Part shown: piece by piece, positions 15,791 to 24,557 of the stretch
How positions within the stretch are numbered: the first letter of the stretch is position 1
Layout of the letters: every line of letters begins with the position of its first letter
Assembly: GCF_900107745.1 (NCBI RefSeq)
Contig: NZ_FNRO01000013.1
Span: forward strand, 62,001 to 126,000
DNA length: 64,000 nucleotides
From: Variovorax sp. YR216
Lineage (GTDB): Bacteria; Pseudomonadota; Gammaproteobacteria; Burkholderiales; Burkholderiaceae_C
Direction of reading: 5' to 3'
Notes under the pieces: model-generated
The model's input: only the letters and a program-made list of their open reading frames with translations
What the model was told of the DNA's origin: nothing
The model's database searches: none
Made by a program: the position numbers and the translations under genes

Positions 15791-16011
15791 AGATCGAACT
15801 GCACATCGACCAGCTGGTCATCGATCCGGCCAGCGGCCCCGCGCACGATCGCGACCGGCTGGCGCGCGCGGTGTCGCAGGCGCTGGCGCAGCGCATGGAT
15901 TCGGCGCAGCGCATCCCGGCCTCGGAGCGGCAGGGCCAGCGCCTCGAACAGCGCATCGCCGCCGCCGTGCATCAAGCCATCCCGGGCGCATCGCGTGGAG
16001 GCCGGCCATGA
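15787..16011 (+). CDS. Small eCIS operon protein, 74 residues
   Basis: The start ATG overlaps the AAA+ stop (ATGA) and the stop overlaps the next start, so it is embedded in the coupled operon. It begins MKIELHIDQLVIDP, a single beta strand, then a charged amphipathic helical region (RDRLARAVSQALAQRM, RQGQRLEQRIAAAVHQAI). The size and position recall the tiny Afp6-type protein, but I see no sequence proof. It may join the baseplate or the tube cap. Confidence 0.7.
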   Translation: MKIELHIDQLVIDPASGPAHDRDRLARAVSQALAQRMDSAQRIPASERQGQRLEQRIAAAVHQAIPGASRGGRP

Positions 16012-16679
16012 GCAGCTTTCCCGGTTCGCCGCGGCTCGTGAAGGGTGCGATCGTCGGCATCGACCCCTTCAATCCGCTCGCGAGCATCATCACCTTCCAG
16101 TACAACCCGGACACCATGACGCGCCAGATCGAGGCGCAGACGACGCGCTCGGACGACGGCGACCGGGGCGAAGCACTGCGCCTGAAGGGCGCACCGGTCG
16201 AGACCATTTCGCTCGATGTCGAGATCGATGCCACCGACCAGCTCGAGCAGGCGAACCCGCTGGCCGTGAGTTCCGGCATCTACCCGCAGCTCTCGGCGCT
16301 GGAGATGCTGGTCTATCCCAAGAGCAGCCTCGTGATCGCCAACACGATCCTGCTGGCTGTCGGCACGATCGAGATCATTCCGCCGGCCGCCCCCTTCACG
16401 CTGTTCATCTGGGGGCCGCAGCGCGTGCTGCCGGTGCGCATCAGCACCTTCTCGATCACCGAGGAGGCCTACGACGTCAATCTCAACCCGACCCGCGCGA
16501 GGGTGCAGCTCGGGCTTCGCGTGCTCAGCTACAACGACCTGCCGATCACGCATCCCGGCTATGCGCTTTTCCTCGCGCACCAGGTGGCCAAGGAAACGAT
16601 GGCCACGCTCAACACGGTCGGCAATGCGTCGGCGTCGGGTTCGCTGTCGTTCAGCGGCGGCGTCAGCACGGGGATGTAG
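16008..16679 (+). CDS. CIS_tube-domain baseplate hub adaptor (Afp7-like)
   Basis: It has 223 residues; the start overlaps the preceding stop by 4 bases. The sequence opens LVKGAIVGIDPFNPLASIITFQYNPDTMTRQIEAQ and continues with LKGAPVETISLDVEIDATD and RVLPVRISTFSITEEAYDVNLNPTRARVQLGLRVL, the typical CIS_tube domain that links the inner tube to the hub. In Afp7 this domain is fused to LysM; here LysM is the next gene, so this is a split version. The last 30 residues are Ser/Gly-rich. Confidence 0.88.
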   Translation: MSSFPGSPRLVKGAIVGIDPFNPLASIITFQYNPDTMTRQIEAQTTRSDDGDRGEALRLKGAPVETISLDVEIDATDQLEQANPLAVSSGIYPQLSALEMLVYPKSSLVIANTILLAVGTIEIIPPAAPFTLFIWGPQRVLPVRISTFSITEEAYDVNLNPTRARVQLGLRVLSYNDLPITHPGYALFLAHQVAKETMATLNTVGNASASGSLSFSGGVSTGM

Positions 16680-16682
16680 ACC

Positions 16683-16970
16683 ATGGCCACCACAAGCCGC
16701 TATGCCAGCCTGCCGGTCCTCACGCATGTCGGTGCGGACGGGCGTGTCGTCAGCTACTTCAGCCGGCGCTTCCTGCCGCCGGGCAGCAGCATGCCGCTCG
16801 TGATGGGCGTGACGGTGACGCAGAGCGACCGGCTCGACCTGATCGCCGCGCGCACCTTCGGCGACCCGGAGCAGTACTGGCGCATCTGCGATGCCAACGA
16901 TGCGCTCGACCCCTTCGAACTCACCGCGACGCTCGGCCGCGTGCTGCGCATCGCATCGCCACAGTTCTGA
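16683..16970 (+). CDS. LysM/gpX-like tail protein
   Basis: It has 95 residues. The motif TVTQSDRLDLIAARTFGDPEQYWRICDAN followed by LGRVLRIASP is the LysM/tail-protein-X pattern that sits between hub and tube in contractile tails. It is separated from the CIS_tube gene by 3 bases and from the hub gene by 2, and completes what is one fused protein (Afp7) in other systems. It is structural, with no enzymatic role expected. Confidence 0.85.
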   Translation: MATTSRYASLPVLTHVGADGRVVSYFSRRFLPPGSSMPLVMGVTVTQSDRLDLIAARTFGDPEQYWRICDANDALDPFELTATLGRVLRIASPQF

Positions 16971-16972
16971 AC

Positions 16973-18109
16973 ATGGACTTCCTCGGCATCCACCTGACCT
17001 TGCTCATCGGCCCCTCGGTGCCGGTGCCGGCGCCCGTGATGCTGATGGAGGCGCTCGAGGAAGTGGAGGTGCACACCGGCGACGAGCGCTCGGGCTTCCA
17101 GATCCGCTTCCAGGTCGGACGCTCGGGGCCCCTCGACCTGCTCGACTATCCCCTGCTTGCGAGTCCCCTGCTGCAAACCTGGAACCGCGTGATCGTGATC
17201 GTCACCTTCAACGCCACGCCGCGCGTGCTGATGGACGGCTTCGTGACGCAGCGCGAGTTTTCACCAAGCGACGAGCCGGGCCGCTCGTTCGTGACCCTGA
17301 CGGGCGATGACGTGAGCGTGAAGCTGGACCTGGAGGAAAAGAGCGCGGAGCACGTGGGCCTTGACGATGGCCTCGTGGCGCTGAAGCTCATCGGCAGCTA
17401 TGCCGAGTACGGCCTCATTCCGGAATTGATCCCGCCGCCGGTGATCGACCCACCGCTGCCCATCGACCGTGTGCCGGTGCAGATGCGCACCGATCTCGAA
17501 CACCTGCGCTTCCTGGCGCTGCGCCATGGCTACGTGTTCTACATCGTGCCCGGTCCGGTGCCGATGACCAACACCGCCTATTGGGGACCACGCGTGCGCG
17601 CGGGACTCCCGCAGAGCGCGATCACGGTCAACATGGGGCCGAACACCAACGTCTCGGACTTCACCGTCCACAGCAACGGCCTCGGGCCGACGCAGGTGAG
17701 CGGCAAGGTGCAGGACCGCCTGACCAACCAGGAGCTGCCGATCCGGCTCTTCGCGAGCTTGCGGCCGCCGCTCGCCGCCTTGCCGGCGTGGCTCATCGAC
17801 CAGCCGAACGTCCGCACCACCCAGTTCCGCGAGACGGGTATCGACGGGATGCAGGCGTACGGGCGCGCCCAGGCCTTGCTCGAGGATTCGATGGACCTGG
17901 TGGTCGCCAACGGCGAGCTCGATGCGCTGCGCTACGGCGACATCCTGCAGCCGCGCGGGATCGTGGGCGTGCGCGGGGCGGGCTACCTGCACGATGGTCT
18001 CTGGTACGTGAAGAACGTCAGGCACCGCATCCGCAAGGAAAACTATTCGCAATCGTTCACGCTCGCGCGCGAAGGCTGGGGATCGACTGTCCCGGTGGTG
18101 AGGCCATGA
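16973..18109 (+). CDS. Hub protein, gp27-like half of a split VgrG/Afp8
   Basis: It has 378 residues; the ATG at 16973 is 2 bases after the LysM stop. The beta-rich sequence (LEEVEVHTGDERSGFQIRFQVGR, VTFNATPRVLMDGFVTQREF, FVTLTGDDVSVKLDLEEK, GYVFYIVPGP) and C-terminal GELDALRYGDILQPRGIVGVRGAG..YLHDGLWYVKNVRHRI match the hub part of VgrG-like phage late control proteins. It forms the trimeric platform under the spike. The OB-fold and needle part is encoded by the next gene, whose start overlaps this stop. Confidence 0.88.
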   Translation: MDFLGIHLTLLIGPSVPVPAPVMLMEALEEVEVHTGDERSGFQIRFQVGRSGPLDLLDYPLLASPLLQTWNRVIVIVTFNATPRVLMDGFVTQREFSPSDEPGRSFVTLTGDDVSVKLDLEEKSAEHVGLDDGLVALKLIGSYAEYGLIPELIPPPVIDPPLPIDRVPVQMRTDLEHLRFLALRHGYVFYIVPGPVPMTNTAYWGPRVRAGLPQSAITVNMGPNTNVSDFTVHSNGLGPTQVSGKVQDRLTNQELPIRLFASLRPPLAALPAWLIDQPNVRTTQFRETGIDGMQAYGRAQALLEDSMDLVVANGELDALRYGDILQPRGIVGVRGAGYLHDGLWYVKNVRHRIRKENYSQSFTLAREGWGSTVPVVRP

Positions 18110-18603
18110 ATCCTTTTTACGGCAAGTACCGCGGCAAGGTCGAGAACAACGTCGATCCGATGATGCTCGGCCGCGTGCAGGTCAGCGTCGCGGCGGTGCT
18201 CGGGGACGGCACGCTGTCATGGGCCCTGCCCTGCGCGCCCTATGGCGGCTCGGGCGTGGGTTTCTTCGCGGTGCCGCCGGTCGGGGCCAACATCTGGGTC
18301 GAGTTCGAGGGCGGCAATCCCGAGCAGCCGATCTGGAGCGGCTGCTTCTGGGGCGCCGGCGAGGTGCCCGCGATGCCGGCCGTCGCCGAGATGAAGGTCT
18401 TCAAGACCGACTGCATCAGCCTGCAGATGAGCGACCTGCCCGGCGTGGGCGGCTTCATCCTGGAGGTCAGTCCCCCGGCGGTGGCGGTGCCGCTCAAGCT
18501 CACGCTCGATGCGAATGGCATCAAGCTCGCGATGGCTGCGTTCAGCATCGCGATCGGGAGCACGGGCGTGTCGATCAACGATGGCGCGCTGGAGGTCATC
18601 TGA
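18106..18603 (+). CDS. Spike protein, gp5/OB-fold half of a split VgrG/Afp8
   Basis: It has 165 residues with a start overlapping the hub stop (ATGA). GKYRGKVENNVDPMMLGRVQV, WALPCAPYGGSG, GFFAVPPVGANIWVEFEGGNPEQPIWSGCFWG is the canonical baseplate assembly protein V / gp5 OB-fold. The C-terminus (LTLDANGIKLAMAAFSIAIGSTGVSINDG) is repetitive and fits the start of a triple beta-helix needle. It is shorter than classical VgrG because the hub is a separate gene. It overlaps the PAAR-like gene by one base. Confidence 0.9.
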   Translation: MNPFYGKYRGKVENNVDPMMLGRVQVSVAAVLGDGTLSWALPCAPYGGSGVGFFAVPPVGANIWVEFEGGNPEQPIWSGCFWGAGEVPAMPAVAEMKVFKTDCISLQMSDLPGVGGFILEVSPPAVAVPLKLTLDANGIKLAMAAFSIAIGSTGVSINDGALEVI

Positions 18604-18923
18604 TGCCCGGCTTCGTGCTTGACCAGACTTCGATGGTGACCTGCATGCATGGGGGACAGGCGAAGGCGACCGTGCCCTTCCCGCGCGTCAAGTTGAACAA
18701 GCAGGCGGTGGTCACGCAGGCTGCGGCCCACATGGTCTCGGCCTGCGTCTTCAATGTCTCGGGCGCGCCCAGCCCATGCGTGAACGTGATGTGGACCACC
18801 GTCGCGACACGCGTCAGGGCCGGCGGCGCGGCGGTGCTGCTGGTGGACAGCCAGGCGCAGTGCGTGCCCAACGGCACCGGTGTACTGGTCGCGCCGTCGC
18901 AGATCCGCGTGAGGGGAACGTGA
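18603..18923 (+). CDS. PAAR-like spike tip protein (Afp10-like)
   Basis: It has 106 residues with a start overlapping the previous stop (TGATG). MPGFVLDQTSMVTCMHGGQAKA, Cys-containing SACVFNVSGAPSPCVNVMW and the terminal VDSQAQCVPNGTGVLVAPSQIRVRGT follow the DUF4280/PAAR-like pattern of metal-binding spike tips. His and Cys residues could coordinate the tip metal. It sharpens the spike and can carry cargo. Confidence 0.85.
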   Translation: MPGFVLDQTSMVTCMHGGQAKATVPFPRVKLNKQAVVTQAAAHMVSACVFNVSGAPSPCVNVMWTTVATRVRAGGAAVLLVDSQAQCVPNGTGVLVAPSQIRVRGT

Positions 18924-19282
18924 TGCAGCTCGGCTATCCCTACGGATTCGACGCGCAGGGCCGGACGGCCCAGGCGTCGGGCGACGACCACATTCGCGAT
19001 CTCATCGAGCAGGTGCTGTTCACCGCACCAGGCGAGCGCGTGAACCGCCCGACCTTCGGCACGGGACTGGCGCAACTGCTCTTCGCGCCGACGAGCCCCG
19101 AACTGGCGACCGCGACCCAGTTCCTCGTGCAGGGTGCCCTGCAGCAGTGGCTGGGCGACCTGATCAAGTTCACCGGCGTGCAGGTCGAGAGCGTGGACAG
19201 CACGGTCACCGTCACCGTCCAGTACGTCGTGCTGGCGACGCAGCAGCGCATGTCCGCAGAGTTCACACGCGGAGGTGGATGA
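18923..19282 (+). CDS. gp25-like baseplate wedge protein (Afp9-like)
   Basis: It has 119 residues, again with a TGATG overlap. DHIRDLIEQVLFTAPGERVNRPTFGTGLAQLLFAP is the signature of the gp25/protein W family, with the conserved EQVLFT...GERV..P.FG.GL pattern. It forms the wedge that seeds sheath polymerisation on the baseplate. It is universally present in contractile systems, so this call is firm. Confidence 0.93.
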   Translation: MQLGYPYGFDAQGRTAQASGDDHIRDLIEQVLFTAPGERVNRPTFGTGLAQLLFAPTSPELATATQFLVQGALQQWLGDLIKFTGVQVESVDSTVTVTVQYVVLATQQRMSAEFTRGGG

Positions 19283-21750
19283 TGGACCAGACGCTCTGCT
19301 GCGACGCCCAGCGACGCATCGACGTTGCGAACTCGACCACGCTCAACGGCATCGACTTCGTCGAGGTGGTGGACGTGGGCGTGCAGTTCCAGCAGGGCCT
19401 GCGCGTGCACTTCCTGCGCGCCCCGGCGCCCGCGGGCATCGCGGCGGCCAACGTGCGCATCAGCGGTGGCGAGCGTTTCACCGGCATCGTGGTCGACCAG
19501 CCGCCCACCTACGACAACAACGTGCTGGTGCTGCACGTCAACCAGCCCGGCGATTTCTCGACCTACACGCTCCAGCTCGTGCAGCCCGACGGCAGCGGCC
19601 TGCCGATGACGGGGATGGACCCGGTGCTGTCGTCCGCGCAGTTCTCGTTCAAGGTGGATTGCCCCTCGCCTTTCGATTGCCAGCCGGCCGCGAGCTGCGC
19701 GCCCGCAGTGCCCGTCGTGCCGGAACTGAACTACCTGGCGAAGGACTACGCGGGCTTCCGTCAGCTCATGCTCGACCGCCTCGCCACGCAGGTGCCCGGC
19801 TGGCAGGAAAGCCACGTCGCCGACCTGGGCGTGGCACTGGTCGAGATGCTCGCGTACGTCGGCGACTACCTGAGCTACCAGCAGGATGCCGTGGCGACCG
19901 AGGCCTACCTCGGCACGGCACGCCTTCGCACCTCGGTGCGGCGACACGCCCGCCTCGTCGACTACTTCATGCAGGAGGGCTGCAGCGCCCGCGCCTGGGT
20001 GCAAGTGCAGGTGCAGGCGGACAACGTGACGCTGCCGGCGCACACGCCGATTCTCAGCGGCAAGACGGGCGCCACGCCGGTGGTTGCGAAGACTGCGTAC
20101 GCCGCTGCGGTGGCAGCCCAGCCGGTCGTGTTCGAGACCCTGCATGCCGCGACGCTCTTCCAGGTCCACCAGCAGATCGGCTTCCACACCTGGGGCGACC
20201 GTCGCTGCGCGCTGCCCCGGGGCGCGACACGGGCCACCCTGCGCGGCCGCTTCGTCCAGCTGAAGCCGGGCAACGTGCTGGTGTTCGAGGAAGTGCTCGG
20301 GCCCGAGACGGGGCTGCCCGTGGATGCCGACCCGACCCACCGCCAGGCGGTGCGTCTGGTCAGCGTCACGATCGACGACGCCAAGGGCCAGCCGCTGCAG
20401 GACCCGCTCTACAAGCAGCTCGTCACGCAGATCGCATGGGCCGAAGAGGACGCGCTCGCCTTTCCGCTGTGCCTGTCCGCGCGCATCCAGAAGAACAGCA
20501 CGGAAACCGATGTGAGCGACATCAGCGTGGCCCGCGGCAACATCGTGATGGCCGACCATGGGCAGCGCCTCGCGGTGACCGAGGCCATCGGCGAGGTGCC
20601 CCGGCCGACGCTCTTTCGCGCGCCGGCAGCGAGCGGCACCATGTGCACCGCATCGCAGCGCGAGCCGGTACCGCCGCGCTTCCGCCCGCGGCTGGCGCAG
20701 TCGCCAGTGAGCTGGACGGTGCTCTTCGATCCTGCCGATCTCGGCGCTTCCGCCGCAGCGCTGCAGCAGCCCGATGCATCGGGCGCCGTGCCCGCGATCC
20801 AGCTCACCGGCAAGCTCGAAGGCCAGTCGGTCGACTGGTTCGCGCAGCAGGACCTGCTCGGAAGCCACGCGGACGACCCGCACTTCGTCGTCGAGCCCGA
20901 CGACGCGGGCGCGGCGTGGCTGCGCTTCGGCGATGGCACGCATGGAAGGCGGCCGGCGCCCGGCACGCAGTTCAGCGCCAGCTACCGCACCGGCACGGGC
21001 AGCGCCGGCAACGTCGGCGCCGGAACGCTGGTGCGCATCGTGACGGACGACCCGGCCGTCGTCGGTGTCCGCCAGCCGCTTCCGGCCAGCGGCGGCGCCG
21101 AACCCGAAAGCATCGCCTCGGTGCGCGCCAAGGCGCCCTACGCGCTTCGCACGCAGCAGCGCGCGGTCACGACCGACGACTACGCGCGCCTCGCCACCCA
21201 ACTCCCCGGCGTGCAGAGCGCAGCCGCCACCATGCGGTGGACCGGGAGCTGGCGCAGTGTCTTCGTCACGGTCGATCCCTTTGGCGGCGGCTCGCTGGAC
21301 GCGGCGGCGGAGGCGCGCCTTGCGCAGTCGCTCGACAGCCTGCGCATGGCCGGCCACGACCTGGAGATCGAGGCGCCGATCGCGGTGCCGCTGGAGATCG
21401 CGATGCAGGTCACGGCGAAGCCGGAGTACTTCGGCGCCGAGGTCGCGCAGGCACTGTCGCAGGTGTTCAACAGCCGCATGCGGCCCGATGGCCGGCTCGG
21501 TCTCTTCCACCCCGACAACTTCCGTATCGGGCAGGACGTGTATACGAGCCCGCTGTATGCGGCGGCGATGGCGATCGATGGCGTGGCCTCGGTGCAGATC
21601 ACCACCTTCCAGCGGCGCGGCGAACCGGGCCGCGCGGCGCTCGATGCGGGCGTGCTGCCGATCGGGCGGCTCGAAGTGGCGCGCCTGGACAACAACCCGG
21701 ACTTTCCGGAACGCGGCGTCTTCAGCTTCGTCGTGAGGGGTGGGAAATGA
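19282..21750 (+). CDS. Baseplate protein, gp6/J-like (Afp11-like)
   Basis: It has 822 residues. GGAGG (19271-19275) favours the second of two adjacent ATGs (19282). Residues 1-130 are a beta-rich N-domain; ELNYLAKDYAGFRQLMLDRLATQVPGW, VALVEMLAYVGDYLSYQQDAVATEAYLGTAR and the C-terminal half with RFGDGTHGRRPAPGTQFSASYRTGTGSAGNVGAG mark a baseplate-J-like wedge protein. The same FGDG...P..GT...YR.G.G..GNV..G module occurs in the next gene, so the two are related. It overlaps the next start (ATGA). Confidence 0.9.
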   Translation: MDQTLCCDAQRRIDVANSTTLNGIDFVEVVDVGVQFQQGLRVHFLRAPAPAGIAAANVRISGGERFTGIVVDQPPTYDNNVLVLHVNQPGDFSTYTLQLVQPDGSGLPMTGMDPVLSSAQFSFKVDCPSPFDCQPAASCAPAVPVVPELNYLAKDYAGFRQLMLDRLATQVPGWQESHVADLGVALVEMLAYVGDYLSYQQDAVATEAYLGTARLRTSVRRHARLVDYFMQEGCSARAWVQVQVQADNVTLPAHTPILSGKTGATPVVAKTAYAAAVAAQPVVFETLHAATLFQVHQQIGFHTWGDRRCALPRGATRATLRGRFVQLKPGNVLVFEEVLGPETGLPVDADPTHRQAVRLVSVTIDDAKGQPLQDPLYKQLVTQIAWAEEDALAFPLCLSARIQKNSTETDVSDISVARGNIVMADHGQRLAVTEAIGEVPRPTLFRAPAASGTMCTASQREPVPPRFRPRLAQSPVSWTVLFDPADLGASAAALQQPDASGAVPAIQLTGKLEGQSVDWFAQQDLLGSHADDPHFVVEPDDAGAAWLRFGDGTHGRRPAPGTQFSASYRTGTGSAGNVGAGTLVRIVTDDPAVVGVRQPLPASGGAEPESIASVRAKAPYALRTQQRAVTTDDYARLATQLPGVQSAAATMRWTGSWRSVFVTVDPFGGGSLDAAAEARLAQSLDSLRMAGHDLEIEAPIAVPLEIAMQVTAKPEYFGAEVAQALSQVFNSRMRPDGRLGLFHPDNFRIGQDVYTSPLYAAAMAIDGVASVQITTFQRRGEPGRAALDAGVLPIGRLEVARLDNNPDFPERGVFSFVVRGGK

Positions 21751-24557
21751 GCTCAACCTCTGCTTCGGATCCGCTCGACACCTGCGGCGCCTGCGCCGGC
21801 GTTTCGCCACAGACGCCGGGGATCGTGACGAACCGCGCGGGCCTGTCGTCCATCAGCTATCGCGTTGGCACGCAGCCTCTTTTCAAGGAGAGCATGCAGG
21901 CGCGCCTCGGCACGCTGCCCGAACTGCGCACGCGCGACCCCGGCGACTTCACCCTCGGCCTGATCGACGCCTGGGCCAGCGTGGCGGACGTGCTCGGCTT
22001 CTATCAGGAGCGCATCGCCAACGAATCCTTCCTGCGCACCGCCACCGAACGCCGATCGCTCGCGGGACTTGCGGAACTGGTCGGCTATGTGCCGCAACCC
22101 GGCGTGGCCGCGAGCACCTGGCTCGCCTTCACGATGATGCAGGCGCCCGGAACGCCCGGTTCGCCCTCGACATCGGTCGACATTCCCGCAGGCACGCGCG
22201 TGCAGAGCATCCCGCTGCCCGGCGGCCTGCCGCAGACATTCGAGACGATCGAGACGGTTCCGGCGAGGGTCGAGTGGAACGCCTTCCGTCCGAGCCTGAG
22301 CGTGACGCAGACGGTCGATGCCGACACCACGGATGTTCTGCTGAGCGGCGTCTCGACGGGCCTCAAGCCGGGTGACAGCGTGGTCGTGGCACCGAGCGAG
22401 CCGGGCAGCCGCCCGGTGCTGCGCACGGTGTCCGGCGTGACGCCGATGGCGGCCGAGCAACAGACCCGCATCACGCTGCGCCCGGCGATCTCGGGGGCCC
22501 CGGTGCCGGCACCCGCGCCGCCTCCGCCGCACAGGCTGCGTCCTCTCATCGCCCTCGAGTCGCTGCGGGTCGACACGGTGCCGCTCCACATCGCCAGCAC
22601 CTTCGCAGCCCCACGCAACTGGTCCTTCGTGACGCAGCAGGTGCTGGCCTCCAAGGCACCTTTCATTGCGCGCGCGGACGACCTGCACATCCTGGGCTGG
22701 CGCCTTGGACTGAAGCTCACCCATCTGTTCAGGACGCTCGCCGCGTGGACTCCTCCGGTTGCGCCGAGCGTCTACGCGCTGCGCACGAAGGCTTCGCTCT
22801 TCGGCTACAACGCGCCCGATCCGCGCAGCCTGCCGGCCACCACCACGACCGCGTACAAGGACGACATCAGCACAGGTGGCGACTGGCAGCCGCCCGCCGA
22901 CGCGCTGGTCCCGCTGCTCGACGCGATCTACCCGCGCATCGCGCCGGGCGGCGACGCCGCCCCCAGTTTTGCCGCGCTGAGATGGAGCGACAGCCAGGGC
23001 GACCACTGGGTCGTCGCGAACGTCGACGGCGTGGCCGAACACGGCATCGCGAAATACACGATGAGCGGCAAGGTCACTCAGCTGCGGCTGTCGGTGGTCG
23101 GCCAGAGCGACAGCGGGCCGGTGTCGCTCACCTACCCGAACTTCAGCAGCTACCGCGGCGCCGCCTTGCAGGCGGAGAGCGAGGCCCTGCCGCTCGCGCG
23201 CCTGCCGAACGACGACCCGCTGCCGGCCGGCAGCCAGATCGATCTCGACACCTGGGTCGACGGGCTCTACGCCGGCCAGCGGCTGATCGTCACGGGCGAA
23301 CTCGCCGACTCGCCCGGCAACCACGCGAGCGAGATGGTGCAGATCCAGTCGGTCGAGCATGCGATCGGCGCCGATGGCGGCACGACCCTGACGCTGGTCA
23401 GCGCATTGACGCAGGCCTATGTGCGAAAGACCGTCACGATCAACGGCAACGTGACGGCCGCCACCCACGGCAGCACGGTGAGCGAGGTGCTCGGCAGCGG
23501 CAATGCGAGCGTGCCGTCGCAACGCTTCACGCTGCGGCAAGCGCCGCTCACCTACGTCAGCGCGGCGACGCCGAGCGGCGTTGCATCGACCCTCGCGTTG
23601 CGCGTGAACGGCGTGCGATGGAGCGAGGTCCACGACTTCTACGGCCGTGGCCCCGGGGACCGCGTCTACGTCGCCCGCCTCAACGACGACGGCAGCACCA
23701 GCCTGGGTTTCGGCGACGGCGTCAACGGCGCGCGGCCGGCGACCGGCACCGAGAACATCGTCGCCAGCTACCGCAAGGGCATCGGCGCGGTCGGCAATGT
23801 CGCGGCGGGCCAGCTCACGCTGCTGCAGACACGGCCGCTCGGCGTTCAGGGCGTCATCAATCCGACGCCGGCCACGGGCGGCACCGACGCCGAGACGGCC
23901 GACGACATCCGCACGAACGCCGCGCTGGGCCTGAGCACGCTCGGGCGCATCGTCTCGCTGCAAGACTACGAGGACTTCGCCCGCGCATTCGGCGGCATTG
24001 CCAAGGCGCTCGCCACCTGGACCTGGCATGGGCAGACACGCGGCGTCTTCCTCACGGTCGCCGGCATCGACGGCGCGGAGGTGGAATCGGATGGCGCCGT
24101 GTTCGGCCACCTGCTCAGCGCGATCGGCGATTCGGCGGAGCCGGGAGTGCCGGTGAGGCTCTGCAGCTACCGGCGCGGCGCCTTCACCTTCAGCGCGAAC
24201 CTCATGGTCGATCCGGCCCGGGACATGGATGCCGTGCTGGCCGCCGCACAGCAGGCCGCGCGCGATGCGTTCTCCTTTGCCCGGCGCAGCTTCGGCCAGG
24301 CCGTGACGCGCAGCGAGATCATCGCGCTGCTGCAGGGCGTTCCGGGCGTGGTGGCAGTGCAGGTCTCCGCGCTGCGGCGCACCGACACGGCCCTCTTCGT
24401 GGCGGCCGCGCGGCTTGCGGTGCTGCGCGAGAACGCGCAGATCGATGCGGCCTTGCCCCAGGTGGGCGCCGATGCGAGCGTCCTCGCCGCCGAATTGCTG
24501 ACGCTGGATCCGAGACCGCTGGACCTGGTCGCCACCTGGGCGGAGGCACCCCCATGA
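21747..24557 (+). CDS. Second baseplate J-like protein (Afp12-like)
   Basis: It has 936 residues from the ATG at 21747; the frame is open far upstream, but that part is a shadow of the previous gene. The N-terminus has LGLIDAWASVADVLGFYQERIANESFLRTATERRSL, the conserved start of these proteins. Around 640-700 lies GFGDGVNGARPATGTENIVASYRKGIGAVGNVAAG and then TLGRIVSLQDYEDFARAFGGIAKA, the J-like core. It builds the baseplate ring with the previous protein. A middle region of about 400 residues is variable. It overlaps the next start by 4 bases. Confidence 0.9.
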   Translation: MSSTSASDPLDTCGACAGVSPQTPGIVTNRAGLSSISYRVGTQPLFKESMQARLGTLPELRTRDPGDFTLGLIDAWASVADVLGFYQERIANESFLRTATERRSLAGLAELVGYVPQPGVAASTWLAFTMMQAPGTPGSPSTSVDIPAGTRVQSIPLPGGLPQTFETIETVPARVEWNAFRPSLSVTQTVDADTTDVLLSGVSTGLKPGDSVVVAPSEPGSRPVLRTVSGVTPMAAEQQTRITLRPAISGAPVPAPAPPPPHRLRPLIALESLRVDTVPLHIASTFAAPRNWSFVTQQVLASKAPFIARADDLHILGWRLGLKLTHLFRTLAAWTPPVAPSVYALRTKASLFGYNAPDPRSLPATTTTAYKDDISTGGDWQPPADALVPLLDAIYPRIAPGGDAAPSFAALRWSDSQGDHWVVANVDGVAEHGIAKYTMSGKVTQLRLSVVGQSDSGPVSLTYPNFSSYRGAALQAESEALPLARLPNDDPLPAGSQIDLDTWVDGLYAGQRLIVTGELADSPGNHASEMVQIQSVEHAIGADGGTTLTLVSALTQAYVRKTVTINGNVTAATHGSTVSEVLGSGNASVPSQRFTLRQAPLTYVSAATPSGVASTLALRVNGVRWSEVHDFYGRGPGDRVYVARLNDDGSTSLGFGDGVNGARPATGTENIVASYRKGIGAVGNVAAGQLTLLQTRPLGVQGVINPTPATGGTDAETADDIRTNAALGLSTLGRIVSLQDYEDFARAFGGIAKALATWTWHGQTRGVFLTVAGIDGAEVESDGAVFGHLLSAIGDSAEPGVPVRLCSYRRGAFTFSANLMVDPARDMDAVLAAAQQAARDAFSFARRSFGQAVTRSEIIALLQGVPGVVAVQVSALRRTDTALFVAAARLAVLRENAQIDAALPQVGADASVLAAELLTLDPRPLDLVATWAEAPP

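Noticed and set aside
19275..21746. Upstream extension of the Afp12-like frame
   Set aside because: This part is a low-complexity shadow of the Afp11-like gene; the real start is ATG 21747 at an ATGA overlap.
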